Shown here in pieces: positions 8,730 to 16,678 of a stretch of DNA of 64,000 bases. Position 1 is the stretch's first letter; each line of letters opens with the position of its first letter. This DNA comes from Burkholderia sp. Ax-1719 (lineage in GTDB: Bacteria; Pseudomonadota; Gammaproteobacteria; Burkholderiales; Burkholderiaceae). The DNA is taken from contig NZ_VWWJ01000007.1 of NCBI RefSeq assembly GCF_011753055.1, positions 1-64,000 of the forward strand, written 5' to 3'. The position numbers and the translations under genes are program-made. The notes under the pieces were generated by a model. The model ran no database searches. It saw nothing but the letters and a program-made list of their open reading frames with translations, and had not been told where the DNA came from.

Positions 8730-9982
8730 GGAAAGCTCATCGTCACGACCAGGCCGCCTTGCGCGGCATTGGTCACGTCCATCGCGCCGTCGTGATGACG
8801 CACGAGCCGGCGCACGATCGCCAGCCCCAGCCCGCAATGGGCTTCGCCGCTGCGCGCCGCATCCAGCCGCACGAAAGGGCGCTGCACGCGATGCAGATCG
8901 TCTTCGGGCACGCCCGCGCCGTGATCGCGCACGCGCAGCACGTAGCGCCCTTCTTCCCGTGACGTCGACACTTCCACCGGCGGCTCGCCATAGGTCAGCG
9001 CATTTTCAATCAGGTTCGACAGAATGCGGTCGAGATCGACAGCGGGCAACTGAAAACCCTCGCCCGCACGCAGGTCGAGTCTAACGAGCGCGTCGTCGTC
9101 CTGTTGCGCGCCGTAGTCGCGACGGCAATGCTCGTCGACACCCACGAACGCCGAGTGATTCACGCTCTCGCGCGCGAAGTCCAGAAACTGCGTGACGATG
9201 CGCGACATCGATTCGGTCTCGCGCAGGAAGGCGGCGCGATCGGTGTCGGTGGTGAGCAGATCGGCGCGCAACTGCATGCGCGTGATGGGCGTGCGCAGAT
9301 CGTGCGCGATGCCCGCCAGCATGACGGCGCGCTCGCGCTCCGCTTCAGCCAGTTCGCTCACCATGTCGTTGAAATCGCTCGCCAGTTCGCGTATTTCCCG
9401 CGGGCCGGCCTCCTCCACGCGATGCACGCCGCGACCGATGCGATATTCGCGCGCGGCACGCGCCAGCGAGCGCACGGGGCGCTGCACCTGCCAGGCGAAC
9501 ACCACCGCCACGATGATCGCGCCAATCAGCGTAATCACCGAAAACCCCATGAAATGGCTGAGCGGCGGCATGAATCCAGGCAACACGATCCAGTACGGCG
9601 CGCCCTGTTTGCGCACCCACACGCCACCGTTGTCAGCCTCGACCACGACATGGCTGCCCGGCCCAAGGCGCGGGCGCAACGTTTCTTCCAACGGACCGTT
9701 GGTATCGGCGCAAGGCGCGGGACAACCGGCAGCGATCGCCTTCTCCACGCCAACGTACTGAATGCCCAGCGTCTGCGCCACTTGATCCGACAGCACCGGA
9801 TCGCGCTCGCGCACCTGCGCGGCCACCACCATGTAGTCGATCGAGCGCTGTGCATCGATACGCGCGCGCGCCTGGTCGATCAGCAATAGCGCCGCGAAAT
9901 GCACTGCGACGATCAGGCCGATCGTCATCAGCGAAAGCCGGATGAACAGCGTGTCAAAGGTTCGCTTGATCTGCATCGTCAT
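8708..9982 (-). CDS. EnvZ-like membrane sensor histidine kinase
   Basis: A 424-residue sensor with the order transmembrane helix (about 11-35), periplasmic loop (36-145), second helix (146-164), HAMP (165-217), HisKA, HATPase. The phospho-acceptor is His227 in GIAHDLRTPITRMQLR; the N box has Asn327 (NLIENALTYG) and the G1 box is DHGAGV. The periplasmic loop carries two cysteines close together (CPAPC). The gene overlaps the upstream response-regulator gene by 29 bases, so the two are co-expressed and should be cognate. H-box and layout match EnvZ-type kinases that answer to osmotic or envelope cues; the signal here is unknown. Confidence 0.92.
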   Translation of the reverse strand: MTMQIKRTFDTLFIRLSLMTIGLIVAVHFAALLLIDQARARIDAQRSIDYMVVAAQVRERDPVLSDQVAQTLGIQYVGVEKAIAAGCPAPCADTNGPLEETLRPRLGPGSHVVVEADNGGVWVRKQGAPYWIVLPGFMPPLSHFMGFSVITLIGAIIVAVVFAWQVQRPVRSLARAAREYRIGRGVHRVEEAGPREIRELASDFNDMVSELAEAERERAVMLAGIAHDLRTPITRMQLRADLLTTDTDRAAFLRETESMSRIVTQFLDFARESVNHSAFVGVDEHCRRDYGAQQDDDALVRLDLRAGEGFQLPAVDLDRILSNLIENALTYGEPPVEVSTSREEGRYVLRVRDHGAGVPEDDLHRVQRPFVRLDAARSGEAHCGLGLAIVRRLVRHHDGAMDVTNAAQGGLVVTMSFPYPRKAG

Positions 9983-10712
9983 CGGCAGGTTTATCGACGT
10001 CTTCGTCGGGCACGAACATATAGCCGACGCCGCGCATGGTTTGCAGGCGGCGCGGATTGGACGGATCGACTTCGATCAGGCGGCGCAACCGCCAGACCGG
10101 CACGTCGATGCCGCGCTCGGTCACTTCCGCGCCGGGTCCATGCAGCAGGTCGAGCAGGCGCGAGCGCGAGAGCGTTTCCATGGGATGCAGCGCGAACACT
10201 TCGAGCATGGCGTATTCGCTGCCGGTGAGCTTGATGGGCTCGCCGTCGCGCAGCAGCGTGCGGGTGGCGAAATTCAGCTCGAACGGACCAAAACGGCACG
10301 GCGCGCGGCGCTCGGCAGGTGCGCCGCGGTCGGGGTCGACCTGACGGCGCAGCACGGCGCGAATGCGTGCGAGCAGTTCCTGCGGCATGAAAGGCTTGCC
10401 CAGGTAATCGTCCGCGCCCAGTTCGAGGCCGACCACGCGATCGGTGCCATCGGCGCGGGCCGTGAGCATGATGACGGGAATGCGGTCGCCGCGCCCGCGC
10501 AGTTCCTTCAGCGCGGTCAGGCCGTCAACGCCCGGCATCATCACGTCGAGCACGATGACCGAGGGCCGCTCGCGTTCGAGACGGCGCTCCAGTTGCATCG
10601 CATCGTGCAGCACGGAAAATTCGATATTGCGTTGCTGGAAGAAGACGCGCAGAAGATCGCGCAGAGCTTCGTCGTCGTCGACCAGCAGGACCTGGAATTC
10701 AGGATCGGACAT
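9954..10712 (-). CDS. OmpR-like response regulator
   Basis: 252 residues from the chosen ATG: receiver domain with acidic pocket VDDDE and phospho-acceptor Asp56 (VLDVMMPG), conserved Thr in MLTAR and Lys in GKPF, then an OmpR/PhoB winged helix from about residue 150. The start is fixed by a strong GGAGG eight bases upstream; an in-frame codon 36 bases earlier lacks one. It precedes and overlaps the EnvZ-like kinase gene and should be its phosphorylation target. Porin genes are classic targets of this family, but no link to the porin at the window's left end can be shown. Confidence 0.93.
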   Translation of the reverse strand: MSDPEFQVLLVDDDEALRDLLRVFFQQRNIEFSVLHDAMQLERRLERERPSVIVLDVMMPGVDGLTALKELRGRGDRIPVIMLTARADGTDRVVGLELGADDYLGKPFMPQELLARIRAVLRRQVDPDRGAPAERRAPCRFGPFELNFATRTLLRDGEPIKLTGSEYAMLEVFALHPMETLSRSRLLDLLHGPGAEVTERGIDVPVWRLRRLIEVDPSNPRRLQTMRGVGYMFVPDEDVDKPADDDADQANL

Positions 10713-10870
10713 CGGGTGCGCCTCCGGAAACGGCAAGGCAACGGTCAACGTGCCGGGATACGGTTGTGTACTGCGAATTCAGTGGCAAGGCGGGTGCGTC
10801 GTTACGGTGAATCGGGGTGAATCTGGTTTCGGAGACTATTTTGCCCTGGCCGCGCCGCGAGCAACGAAAG

Positions 10871-12199
10871 TCATGACGCCGCGAGCCGCTGCGCAGAGAA
10901 ACGCAACCCGTCGAACAGCCGCTCGGCCACGCGTTGCGGAAAGCCTTCGGGCAGGTTCGCCCCCACGGTTTCGATCACCTTCGGCGTACGTTCGACGAGG
11001 CGTTCGATGATCGGCGCGGCATCCGGCCCGTAGTGGCACAACTGCGCGGTGGCGTCGAAATGCACGCGTTTCACGTCGCGCATGCGGTAATGGCGGCTCT
11101 TGCCCCACACGGCCATCGCCAGCGTCGCCTTGTGCCACGACCATTGATTGCCGCCGTCACCCTCCACCGGCCAGATCGACATGACGTCGTAGAGCGGCGC
11201 AAGTTGAAAACGCCCGCCCGCCAGCAGACGCAGACTGAAGTTCTTGGCATGGCCGTCGGGCGCGGCCAGCATCCAGAAGACAATCTGCGCGGCAAGAAAG
11301 GTTTCGATATCCTCGCGCGCGGACTGCGACTGGCGCAGAAGATCGGCGATTTCGCGCACGCCGGGACCGCCCTGCGCTTCGTACTTGAGATGGGGCGCGA
11401 CGCCCAGCGCCTGGCAAAAATCCTCCTGCGGCAGTCGCAACAATGCGCCGCTGCGCGAGACGGCGCGATCGAAGCGCTCGACCGCCAGCACTTTCTGCGC
11501 GCCAAATGTCGCAATGCTCGCCGACGACACCGGCAACCCGTACGCCTTGAGCACGGCCAGACACAGCCACTCGTTTTCGACTGAGGTATTGAAGTCCACC
11601 TTGCGATGGCCGATGAAACCCAGCGGCAGCTTGAGGATGTGCGTGGTAGGCGTTGCGCCGTGCGGCAGCAGCCAGCGGCCTGCGTGATAGAGCAACGCGG
11701 TCTTTTCCTGCGCGCCGGCCAGCGAAATGCGCAGTTCTTCTTCTGCGTCGCCAGCGCCGGGCAGCACCGCACCCGAGGTCTCCAGCAGCAGCTTTTCGAT
11801 GGCGGTATTGTCGAGCGGCGTGCCGTCGATGCGCGCGAGCGGCGCGGGCGTTTCGTCCTCGTCGAGCAGTTGCACCGCGCCCACGCAGTCACGGCCGATC
11901 GCCTTGAGCAGATCGAACGCTTCAATGGAGTCCGTGCGAAAGCGCGCCGCGATACGACGGCGGATCACCGCGCTATCGGGCAACAGATTGTCGAAGTAGT
12001 GATAGACGCGCGTGCCGCGCAGCGGCCGCTCGCCTACGCCGAACGGCAGCGAAAGCGACAATGGCCGCCCCGCTTCGGACGTTTTCCAGCGGGCGTCATA
12101 ACGCAGTTCGGCCTCGCCCGCGCCGGTCAGCGTCCAGCTGCCGACGCGCTCGCCATTGGCCCAGATCGACAGGGTGCGCGAATGCGATTTGCGGCCCAT
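10871..12199 (-). CDS. hipA: HipA-type serine/threonine kinase toxin
   Basis: A 442-residue protein closely resembling E. coli HipA, which phosphorylates glutamyl-tRNA synthetase and induces growth arrest. The activation-loop segment ISLAGAQEKTALL is kept with Ser159 at the autophosphorylated position (Ser150 in E. coli). TPTTHILKLP supplies the ATP-binding lysine region, and the catalytic APDGHAKNFS contains Asp315. VERFDR and LPQEDFCQALG are also conserved. All key residues are present, so the kinase is probably active. It starts 3 bases after the hipB stop, so toxin and antitoxin are coupled. The length matches full HipA, not the shorter split HipT types. Confidence 0.94.
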   Translation of the reverse strand: MGRKSHSRTLSIWANGERVGSWTLTGAGEAELRYDARWKTSEAGRPLSLSLPFGVGERPLRGTRVYHYFDNLLPDSAVIRRRIAARFRTDSIEAFDLLKAIGRDCVGAVQLLDEDETPAPLARIDGTPLDNTAIEKLLLETSGAVLPGAGDAEEELRISLAGAQEKTALLYHAGRWLLPHGATPTTHILKLPLGFIGHRKVDFNTSVENEWLCLAVLKAYGLPVSSASIATFGAQKVLAVERFDRAVSRSGALLRLPQEDFCQALGVAPHLKYEAQGGPGVREIADLLRQSQSAREDIETFLAAQIVFWMLAAPDGHAKNFSLRLLAGGRFQLAPLYDVMSIWPVEGDGGNQWSWHKATLAMAVWGKSRHYRMRDVKRVHFDATAQLCHYGPDAAPIIERLVERTPKVIETVGANLPEGFPQRVAERLFDGLRFSAQRLAAS

Positions 12200-12202
12200 C
12201 GG

Positions 12203-12469
12203 CTACCACTCCGGCTGGTCTTCGCGGACCTCGTATTGCGGCGCGTCGTGATGGCGCGTCTGCACGCACAGTTCGAGATCGTAGAGCGCGAACAGCGCGA
12301 GCATCTGTTCGAGCGAGATGCTGGCCGTGCCGGTGGTTTCGAGCGCGGACAGGCGCGGCTGGCCGATGCCAAGCTTCGCCGCAGCCTGTGTCTGGGTCAG
12401 GCCGCACTCTTTTCTGGCCGAATGCAGGATCTCGGCAAGCCCCGCCGGCGTGTGGACGATGATCTTCAT
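12203..12469 (-). CDS. hipB: HipB-like helix-turn-helix antitoxin
   Basis: 88 residues with an XRE-type helix-turn-helix (about 8-62; LTQTQAAAKLGIGQPRLSAL) and a polar C-terminal tail ending in Trp88. E. coli HipB also ends in Trp and its tail is a degradation signal. It should bind HipA and repress the hipBA promoter. Its start is preceded by ACAGGAATATCGC, which serves as ribosome-binding site and belongs to an inverted repeat upstream. First gene of the two-gene operon. Confidence 0.9.
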   Translation of the reverse strand: MKIIVHTPAGLAEILHSARKECGLTQTQAAAKLGIGQPRLSALETTGTASISLEQMLALFALYDLELCVQTRHHDAPQYEVREDQPEW

Positions 12470-12471
12470 GC

Positions 12472-12555
12472 GATATTCCTGTAAAGCATAAAACGAGTAT
12501 ATGCCTGTAGACGATATTTAAGCAATATCGCTGACACGCATAAACAGGAAATATC
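12472..12555. promoter_or_regulatory. Nested inverted repeats at the hipBA promoter, probable HipB operators
   Basis: Two symmetric elements occupy the short region before hipB. The inner one is perfect: CGATATT-N5-AATATCG at 12512-12530. The outer arms are GATATTCCTGT (12472-12482) and ACAGGAAATATC (12544-12555), mutual reverse complements apart from one extra base. E. coli HipB binds several palindromes of similar size upstream of hipBA, so autoregulation through DNA looping or multiple dimers is plausible. Confidence 0.5.
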
Positions 12556-12583
12556 ACTGATACCGATAATGCTGATCGGTAGA

Positions 12584-13963
12584 TCAGGCCGACGCCACCG
12601 CCTCCCGCCGGAACGACGCGCCTGTGTGCCGCTGCGCAAGCGTATCACCCTCCCCAAACAGCTTCTGTCGCAGCGTGCCCTCCTCGTACGCAGTCTTATA
12701 GATGCCGCGATCCTGCAATTCGGGCACGATCAGATCGACAAAATCCTCGTAGCTTTCGGGCACCACCGTGCGGCTCAGATTGAAACCGTCCACATCGGCC
12801 TCATCGACCCAGGCCTGCAACTCGTCGGCGACCTGGGCCGGCGTGCCGACGATTGCCGGATACCGCCCGCCCAGCTCGAACATCTCCAGCAGCGAGCGAC
12901 GCGTCCAGCCGTGCTGCTTCGCCGTGCGCGTGGCCGATTCGATGGCATTGCCCGGCGTGTAATCAACCGGCTCGTCCAGATCGTACTGCGCGTAGTCGAT
13001 ACCCGTGCTCGCCGCGAAATGCGCCAGCCCCGCCTCGCGGCTCGCATAACGCCGATAGTCCGCGTACTTCTCGTGCGCCTCGCGCTCGGTCGCGCCCGTC
13101 ACCACCGCCGCGCCGACGAACACCTTGACGTCGTCGGGACGCCGGCCGGCGCGCACCAGTTGCTCGCGCAGCGCGCGCACCGTCTCGCGCCCCACCGCAC
13201 GATTGGGCGGCGAGATGAACACGCATTCGGCGTGACGCGCGGCGAAGCGCTGCCCGCGCCCCGAACTGCCCGCCTGGAACAGCACCGGCGTGCGCTGCGG
13301 CGAAGGCTCGGCCAGATGGTAGCCATCCACGTTGTAATAGCGCCCCGCATGCTGCACGCGATGCACCTTCGCCGGATCCGCATACACGCGCGCGGCCTTG
13401 TCGCGCAGCACCGCATCGGCTTCCCAACTGCCTTCCCAGAGCTTGTAGAGCACGTCGAGGTATTCGTCGGCGCGCTCGTAACGCTCGTCGTGCGGCAACT
13501 GCTCCGACACGCCCATCGCCCGCGCCGCGCTATCCAGATAGCCGGTCACGATATTCCAGCCGATACGCCCCTGCGTCAGATGATCGAGCGTGGAAAAGCG
13601 CCGCGCCAGCAGATACGGCGCCTCATAGCTGAGATTGACCGTCACGCCGAAACCCAGATGTTGCGTGACCGCTGCCATCGCCGGCACGAGCAGCGTGGGA
13701 TCGTTCACGGGCAACTGGATCGACTCGCGCAGCGTCACATCGACATTGCGCTGATAGACATCGTAGACGCCGACGATATCGGCAAGAAACAAGCCGTCGA
13801 ACAGCCCGCGTTCGAGCGTGCGCGCAAGATCGGTCCAGTAGGCGATCTTGCGGTAATCCGCCGACTGGTCGCGCGGATGCGTCCACAAGCCGTGATTGAT
13901 ATGGCCCACGCAATTCATGTTGAACGCGTTGAGCAGGAGCGTCTTTTTGTTCGTTTTTGCCAT
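12584..13963 (-). CDS. FMN-dependent monooxygenase (NtaA/SnaA/DszA family)
   Basis: 459 residues from the ATG that follows TGAGGT at good spacing. It is a bacterial-luciferase-fold enzyme of the nitrilotriacetate/pristinamycin/dibenzothiophene-sulfone monooxygenase group (signatures RIGWNIVTGYLDSAARAMG and FQAGSSGRGQRFAARHAECVF). Such enzymes use reduced FMN from a partner reductase and oxygen to cleave C-S or C-N bonds. No flavin reductase lies nearby. It is the third gene of a run with two SfnB-type genes, which points to scavenging sulfur from organosulfur compounds. The exact substrate cannot be read. Confidence 0.9.
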   Translation of the reverse strand: MAKTNKKTLLLNAFNMNCVGHINHGLWTHPRDQSADYRKIAYWTDLARTLERGLFDGLFLADIVGVYDVYQRNVDVTLRESIQLPVNDPTLLVPAMAAVTQHLGFGVTVNLSYEAPYLLARRFSTLDHLTQGRIGWNIVTGYLDSAARAMGVSEQLPHDERYERADEYLDVLYKLWEGSWEADAVLRDKAARVYADPAKVHRVQHAGRYYNVDGYHLAEPSPQRTPVLFQAGSSGRGQRFAARHAECVFISPPNRAVGRETVRALREQLVRAGRRPDDVKVFVGAAVVTGATEREAHEKYADYRRYASREAGLAHFAASTGIDYAQYDLDEPVDYTPGNAIESATRTAKQHGWTRRSLLEMFELGGRYPAIVGTPAQVADELQAWVDEADVDGFNLSRTVVPESYEDFVDLIVPELQDRGIYKTAYEEGTLRQKLFGEGDTLAQRHTGASFRREAVASA

Positions 13964-13974
13964 GGTTGCGGACC

Positions 13975-15228
13975 TCACAAAGCGCCGTGGCGCGGCGGCA
14001 GCGCATCGTTCAGATAGAAGTTGCCGATCGCGTGATACTTCCAGCGCACCGGATCGTGCAGCGTGTGCGTGCGCGCATTGCGCCAGAATCGGTCGAGGCC
14101 CAGACCGTCGAGCGTTGCCGCCGTGCCCGCCAGTTCGAACAGGCGCGAACCGGCGTCGAGCGAAATCGTCGTGGTGAGCGCGCGCGCCTCGGCGACGGCA
14201 ATCGAGGCTTGCGCGACCGATTGCTCATCGGGCGCGGCCTGCGCGGCATCCACGAAGCGGCCTGCGCGGCGCACCAGCGCCTCGGCGGCACTCAGACGCG
14301 CGGACAGATCGCCGAACAGCGCGATGGTGAGCGGATCGTCGGCGGCACGCTCGACCTTCGCGTCGATCCACGGACGCGAGCGTTCGCGCACGAAACGCAG
14401 CGCCGCCTCGAACGCGCCGCGCGCCTGGCCCAGATCGATCGCCGCATGGATGATCTGCGCGAGCGGGCCGATGGTGGTCGCGCGCTCAAACGAAGTCTGG
14501 AACGGCACGATCCATTCGGGCTCCACGCGCACGCCATCGAACTGCACCGATCCGCTGCCGGTCACGCGCTGGCCAAAGCCGTCCCAGTCGTCGGTGATCG
14601 TCACGCCGTCGGCTACGCGCGGCACGAACACGAGATACGTGACGTCGCGCCCCGCCTCTTCGCTCACCACCAGCGTCGGAATCCAGTGCGCGTAGAGCGC
14701 GCCGGTGCAATAGAACTTGCGCCCGTCGATGCGCCAGCCCTGTGCATCGCGCGAGAGCCGCGTGCGACGCATGAAATCCTTGTGGCCGATCTCCGCCAGC
14801 GCGTTGCCGAAGCGTTCGCCGGCCAGCACGCGGTCGTAGAAGAAGCGCTTCTGCGCCTCGCTGCCGCCCACGCGCAGCACTTCGAGCGCGTAGAAGTGAT
14901 TCTGTGGAATCTGCCCAAGCGAGCCGTCTGCCGCCGCGATGGTCGCCGTGACCTCGGCCAGCGTGCCGTTTTTCACGCCTGCGCCGCCGAATTCGCGCGG
15001 CACGGTAATCGCCCAGAGGCCGCTTGCGACGAAGGCGTCGAGCTCTGCCCAGGGCAAACGGCGTTCGCGGTCGCGCAACGCGGCTTCCTGCGCGAAATCA
15101 TCGGCCAGGCGCTGCGCTACGGCGACGGCCTGCGCATCGCTTTCGACGCGTGCGGGGACTTGTTTGGGTGCGTGCGCTGGCGGCTCGCCGCCGCGCTCCA
15201 GCAGCGCTGGAGAAATATCGACATTCAT
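13975..15228 (-). CDS. SfnB-family sulfur-acquisition oxidoreductase (acyl-CoA dehydrogenase fold), copy 1
   Basis: 417 residues with the acyl-CoA-dehydrogenase fold: N-terminal helices, a middle beta domain (GFGQRVTGSGSVQFDGVRV) and a C-terminal helical bundle ending in the family signature RNARTHTLHDPVRWKYHAIG. SfnB and its DszC/DmoA-partner relatives are flavin enzymes used under sulfur limitation for organosulfur breakdown. It lies 11 bases before the monooxygenase and 36 bases after the second SfnB gene. The two SfnB proteins are similar along their whole length but clearly diverged, suggesting an old duplication with distinct substrates. Confidence 0.88.
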   Translation of the reverse strand: MNVDISPALLERGGEPPAHAPKQVPARVESDAQAVAVAQRLADDFAQEAALRDRERRLPWAELDAFVASGLWAITVPREFGGAGVKNGTLAEVTATIAAADGSLGQIPQNHFYALEVLRVGGSEAQKRFFYDRVLAGERFGNALAEIGHKDFMRRTRLSRDAQGWRIDGRKFYCTGALYAHWIPTLVVSEEAGRDVTYLVFVPRVADGVTITDDWDGFGQRVTGSGSVQFDGVRVEPEWIVPFQTSFERATTIGPLAQIIHAAIDLGQARGAFEAALRFVRERSRPWIDAKVERAADDPLTIALFGDLSARLSAAEALVRRAGRFVDAAQAAPDEQSVAQASIAVAEARALTTTISLDAGSRLFELAGTAATLDGLGLDRFWRNARTHTLHDPVRWKYHAIGNFYLNDALPPRHGAL

Positions 15229-15264
15229 GCTTCTTTTCCCGATCGAATTCTGTCCAAGGCCTGT

Positions 15265-16527
15265 TCAATTCCACGAATGACGTGCGGGCAGCGCGCCATT
15301 CAGGTGATAGTTGCCCAGCAGATGCAGTTTCCAGCGCACCGGATCGTGCAGCGTATGCGTACGCGCATTGCGCCAGTGGCGGTCGAGGTTGTGCGCCGCG
15401 CGCGTCGCCGACGAACCCGCGAGTTCGAACAGCTTTTCGCTCGCTTCGAGCGCGATGCGCGTGGTCAGCACTTTCGCCGCCGCCACCGCCACCGAAGCGC
15501 GCGCACTGGCTTTCTCGCTCAGCCCGTTGCTGAAGCGCTCCACGGCGAGTTCATCGAGCAAACGCCCCGCGTCGAGCAGCACCTCATGCGCGGCGTGCAG
15601 ATCGATTTGCAGACGGCCGATATCGGCGATGATGTAAGGATCGTCCGCGGCTCGCGCCACGCCCGAGTCCATCCACGGACGCGCGCGATCACGCACGAAG
15701 GCGATGGCGTCGGCAATCGCCGCCTGAGCGATGCCTTGATCGATGGCGGCCTGAATGATCTGCGAAGTGGGACCGAAAAGACCGGGCTGATCCGCGAGTT
15801 GCCAGAGCGGCAACACGTCTTGCGGGTCGATGGCGACGTTGTCGAAGCGCACCGTGCCGCTGGCCGTGGTGCGCTGGCCGAAAGAACTCCAGTCGTCGAT
15901 CACCGTGAGACCGGCTGCGTCGCGCGGCACCCAGACCTGCACGGCGCGGCCTTCGTCGTCGGTGGCGCGGGTTGGCACGCGATGCGCGAACAAGGCGCCC
16001 GTCGAGTAGAAACGCTCGCCGTTCAGACGCAGGCCATCGGCGGTCGAAGAGAGACGCGTGGCGCCCTGCAGGATCGTGGGCGAAGCGGCCGAGCGGCGTT
16101 CCGGTCCGGCGTTGCCGAAGCGATGCCCCGCCAGCGCCTCGCCAAACAGACGCGCCTTTTGTGCGGGCGAACCGCTTTCGCGCAATAACCCCAGCACACC
16201 GAAATGATTTTGCGGAATCTGGCCGAATGCAGGATCGGCTGCGCAGAGAATCACGAACACTTCGGCGAGCGTGGCGTACGAAACTTCCGCACCGCCGTAT
16301 TCGCGCGGCACGGTAATCGCGCCCAGCCCGCTTTCGGACCAGCGCTCAAGTTCGTCCCACGGCAGCGCGCGTTCGCGGTCGCGCTGCGAAGCGCTGGATG
16401 CAACGGATTGCGCGAGCAGGCGCGCCGCTTCGAGCGCCTGGGCGTCGTTGGCAATGCGCCTGACTCGGCGCGGATCGGGTAGCTGCGGCACACGCGCCGC
16501 GGCGTTGGAGTGATCACTAGTGGGCAT
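15265..16527 (-). CDS. SfnB-family sulfur-acquisition oxidoreductase, copy 2
   Basis: 420 residues, same domain order and ending as its neighbour (SFGQRTTASGTVRFDNVAI in the middle domain, RNARTHTLHDPVRWKLHLLG near the end). It is the first gene of the three-gene sulfur-scavenging run, and the MFS gene upstream on the same strand probably supplies substrate. The N-terminal 35 residues differ from copy 1. I searched the 150 bases upstream for a sigma-54 promoter, since Pseudomonas sfn genes use one, and saw none. Confidence 0.88.
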   Translation of the reverse strand: MPTSDHSNAAARVPQLPDPRRVRRIANDAQALEAARLLAQSVASSASQRDRERALPWDELERWSESGLGAITVPREYGGAEVSYATLAEVFVILCAADPAFGQIPQNHFGVLGLLRESGSPAQKARLFGEALAGHRFGNAGPERRSAASPTILQGATRLSSTADGLRLNGERFYSTGALFAHRVPTRATDDEGRAVQVWVPRDAAGLTVIDDWSSFGQRTTASGTVRFDNVAIDPQDVLPLWQLADQPGLFGPTSQIIQAAIDQGIAQAAIADAIAFVRDRARPWMDSGVARAADDPYIIADIGRLQIDLHAAHEVLLDAGRLLDELAVERFSNGLSEKASARASVAVAAAKVLTTRIALEASEKLFELAGSSATRAAHNLDRHWRNARTHTLHDPVRWKLHLLGNYHLNGALPARHSWN

Positions 16528-16678
16528 GGCGATTCGAACTGACCTGACTAACCTGATTGGCGTCCCGCGTGCGATACCGCTTGATATCGACGCTTAAACG
16601 CGGGTCCTTCCAGGCATTTGAACAGTGCGAACTCCAATCCCCTACTAGTTTTTCTGCGATTGCATATGACGTTATCGG

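Noticed and set aside
13957..16188. A 743-codon frame opposite the two SfnB genes
   Set aside because: Arg/Ala-rich shadow with duplicated features only because the two sense genes are paralogues.
16528..16678. Possible sigma-54 promoter before the SfnB run
   Set aside because: Searched in both orientations because Pseudomonas sfn genes use sigma-54; no TGGC-N8-TTGC arrangement was found.
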